From positions 1,240,001 to 1,304,000 of the forward strand of contig NC_084763.1 of the NCBI RefSeq assembly GCF_028858725.1: a stretch of DNA of 64,000 bases. Reading direction: 5' to 3'. The stretch is from Colius striatus (lineage: Eukaryota; Chordata; Aves; Coliiformes; Coliidae). Made by a program: the position numbers and the translations under genes. Shown here one piece after another: positions 63,661 to 64,000 of this stretch; positions within the stretch are counted from its first letter, which is position 1; every line of letters begins with the position of its first letter. The notes beneath the pieces were generated by a model. It did no database searches and was not told the origin of the DNA. It worked only from the letters and a program-made list of their open reading frames with translations.

Positions 63661-64000
63661 ATGATTTGGCTGCTCAGTACAGCACATGCCATGTTGAGAT
63701 GTACATTCAGAATCATCAAATAAGTAACAATTATTCATTTGCTCAGCAAAGGGAACAGAGCTGGTGAGCAGGTAAGAGAGCATACAGAATAAGGACTTGG
63801 CAGAAGCTTTCTTCTAGCTCCATTGCAGTTTCTTACTCTATGAGTGTGTATTTATTTATTGAGGTTTTGGTTTTTTATTCCTTCCCTTAAGCCAAAACAA
63901 GAGTGAGAGCTTTTTTGTACAAGTTCTTTTTGCAATGTTTCAGTAGTATGTGTGGATCAAACTGACAAACCCAAGCAAATTAACAGTCAAACTAAAGGCA
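63661..64000. other. non-coding to window end
   Basis: 340 bases of AT-rich DNA with a T/G-rich tract at 63862-63878. Nothing recognisable as a gene or repeat body. Confidence 0.6.

Noticed and set aside
1..64000. CRISPR arrays, bacterial operons, phage or rRNA/tRNA genes
   Set aside because: No regularly spaced repeats, no ribosome-binding-site-led gene runs and no rRNA/tRNA signatures. The avian CR1 repeats identify the DNA as vertebrate.

Overview
The window reads as nuclear DNA of a bird. The main evidence is ten fragments of the CR1 LINE in the form typical of birds, several ending in the avian 3' tail (a 'ggttggactggatgatctc' block followed by short ATTCTATG-like units). There are also two LTR-type elements of avian character, and the background is AT-rich, CpG-poor and full of stop codons in all frames. 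There are no operons, ribosome-binding-site-spaced ORFs, CRISPR arrays or rRNA/tRNA genes. The species cannot be named from the sequence.

Layout. 1-12305: single-copy non-coding DNA with CR1 pieces at 1161-1545 (+), 6024-6445 (-), 8854-8951 (+) and 9821-9970 (+). 12306-13070: a probable LTR in minus orientation, with a duplicated block in its U3-like part, abutted by a CR1 at 12787-13070. 13071-23575: non-coding DNA with an old CR1 reverse-transcriptase fragment at 16895-17215 (-), a decayed CR1 tail at 21963-22045 and a clear tail at 23497-23575. 23576-46374: about 23 kb with almost no recognisable transposon, containing a CpG-elevated block at 34441-34960 and a 49-bp tandem duplication at 40693-40782. 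46375-47440: an LTR-type element (minus) with a CR1 nested in it at 46540-46950. 47441-63190: non-coding DNA with a (TTTC)n tract, an A-rich tract and a 22-bp-unit minisatellite at 61470-61563. 63191-63660: a CR1 (+), possibly joined to a remnant of its own RT domain.

I found no protein-coding gene I can name. The longest open frames (up to 175 codons) show no recognisable domain, and several are explained by CR1 or LTR sequence. A few short open segments flanked by plausible splice signals (26010, 32380-33384, 34678-34906, 53282-53990) are reported as weak exon candidates. None is strong, because splice-like signals and open frames occur on both strands there. The window is most simply an intergenic or deep intronic region, with recognisable repeats making up roughly 6% of it. 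I see no sign of an undescribed gene system. The points most worth checking are the nested transposons, the CpG-rich block and the exon candidates.
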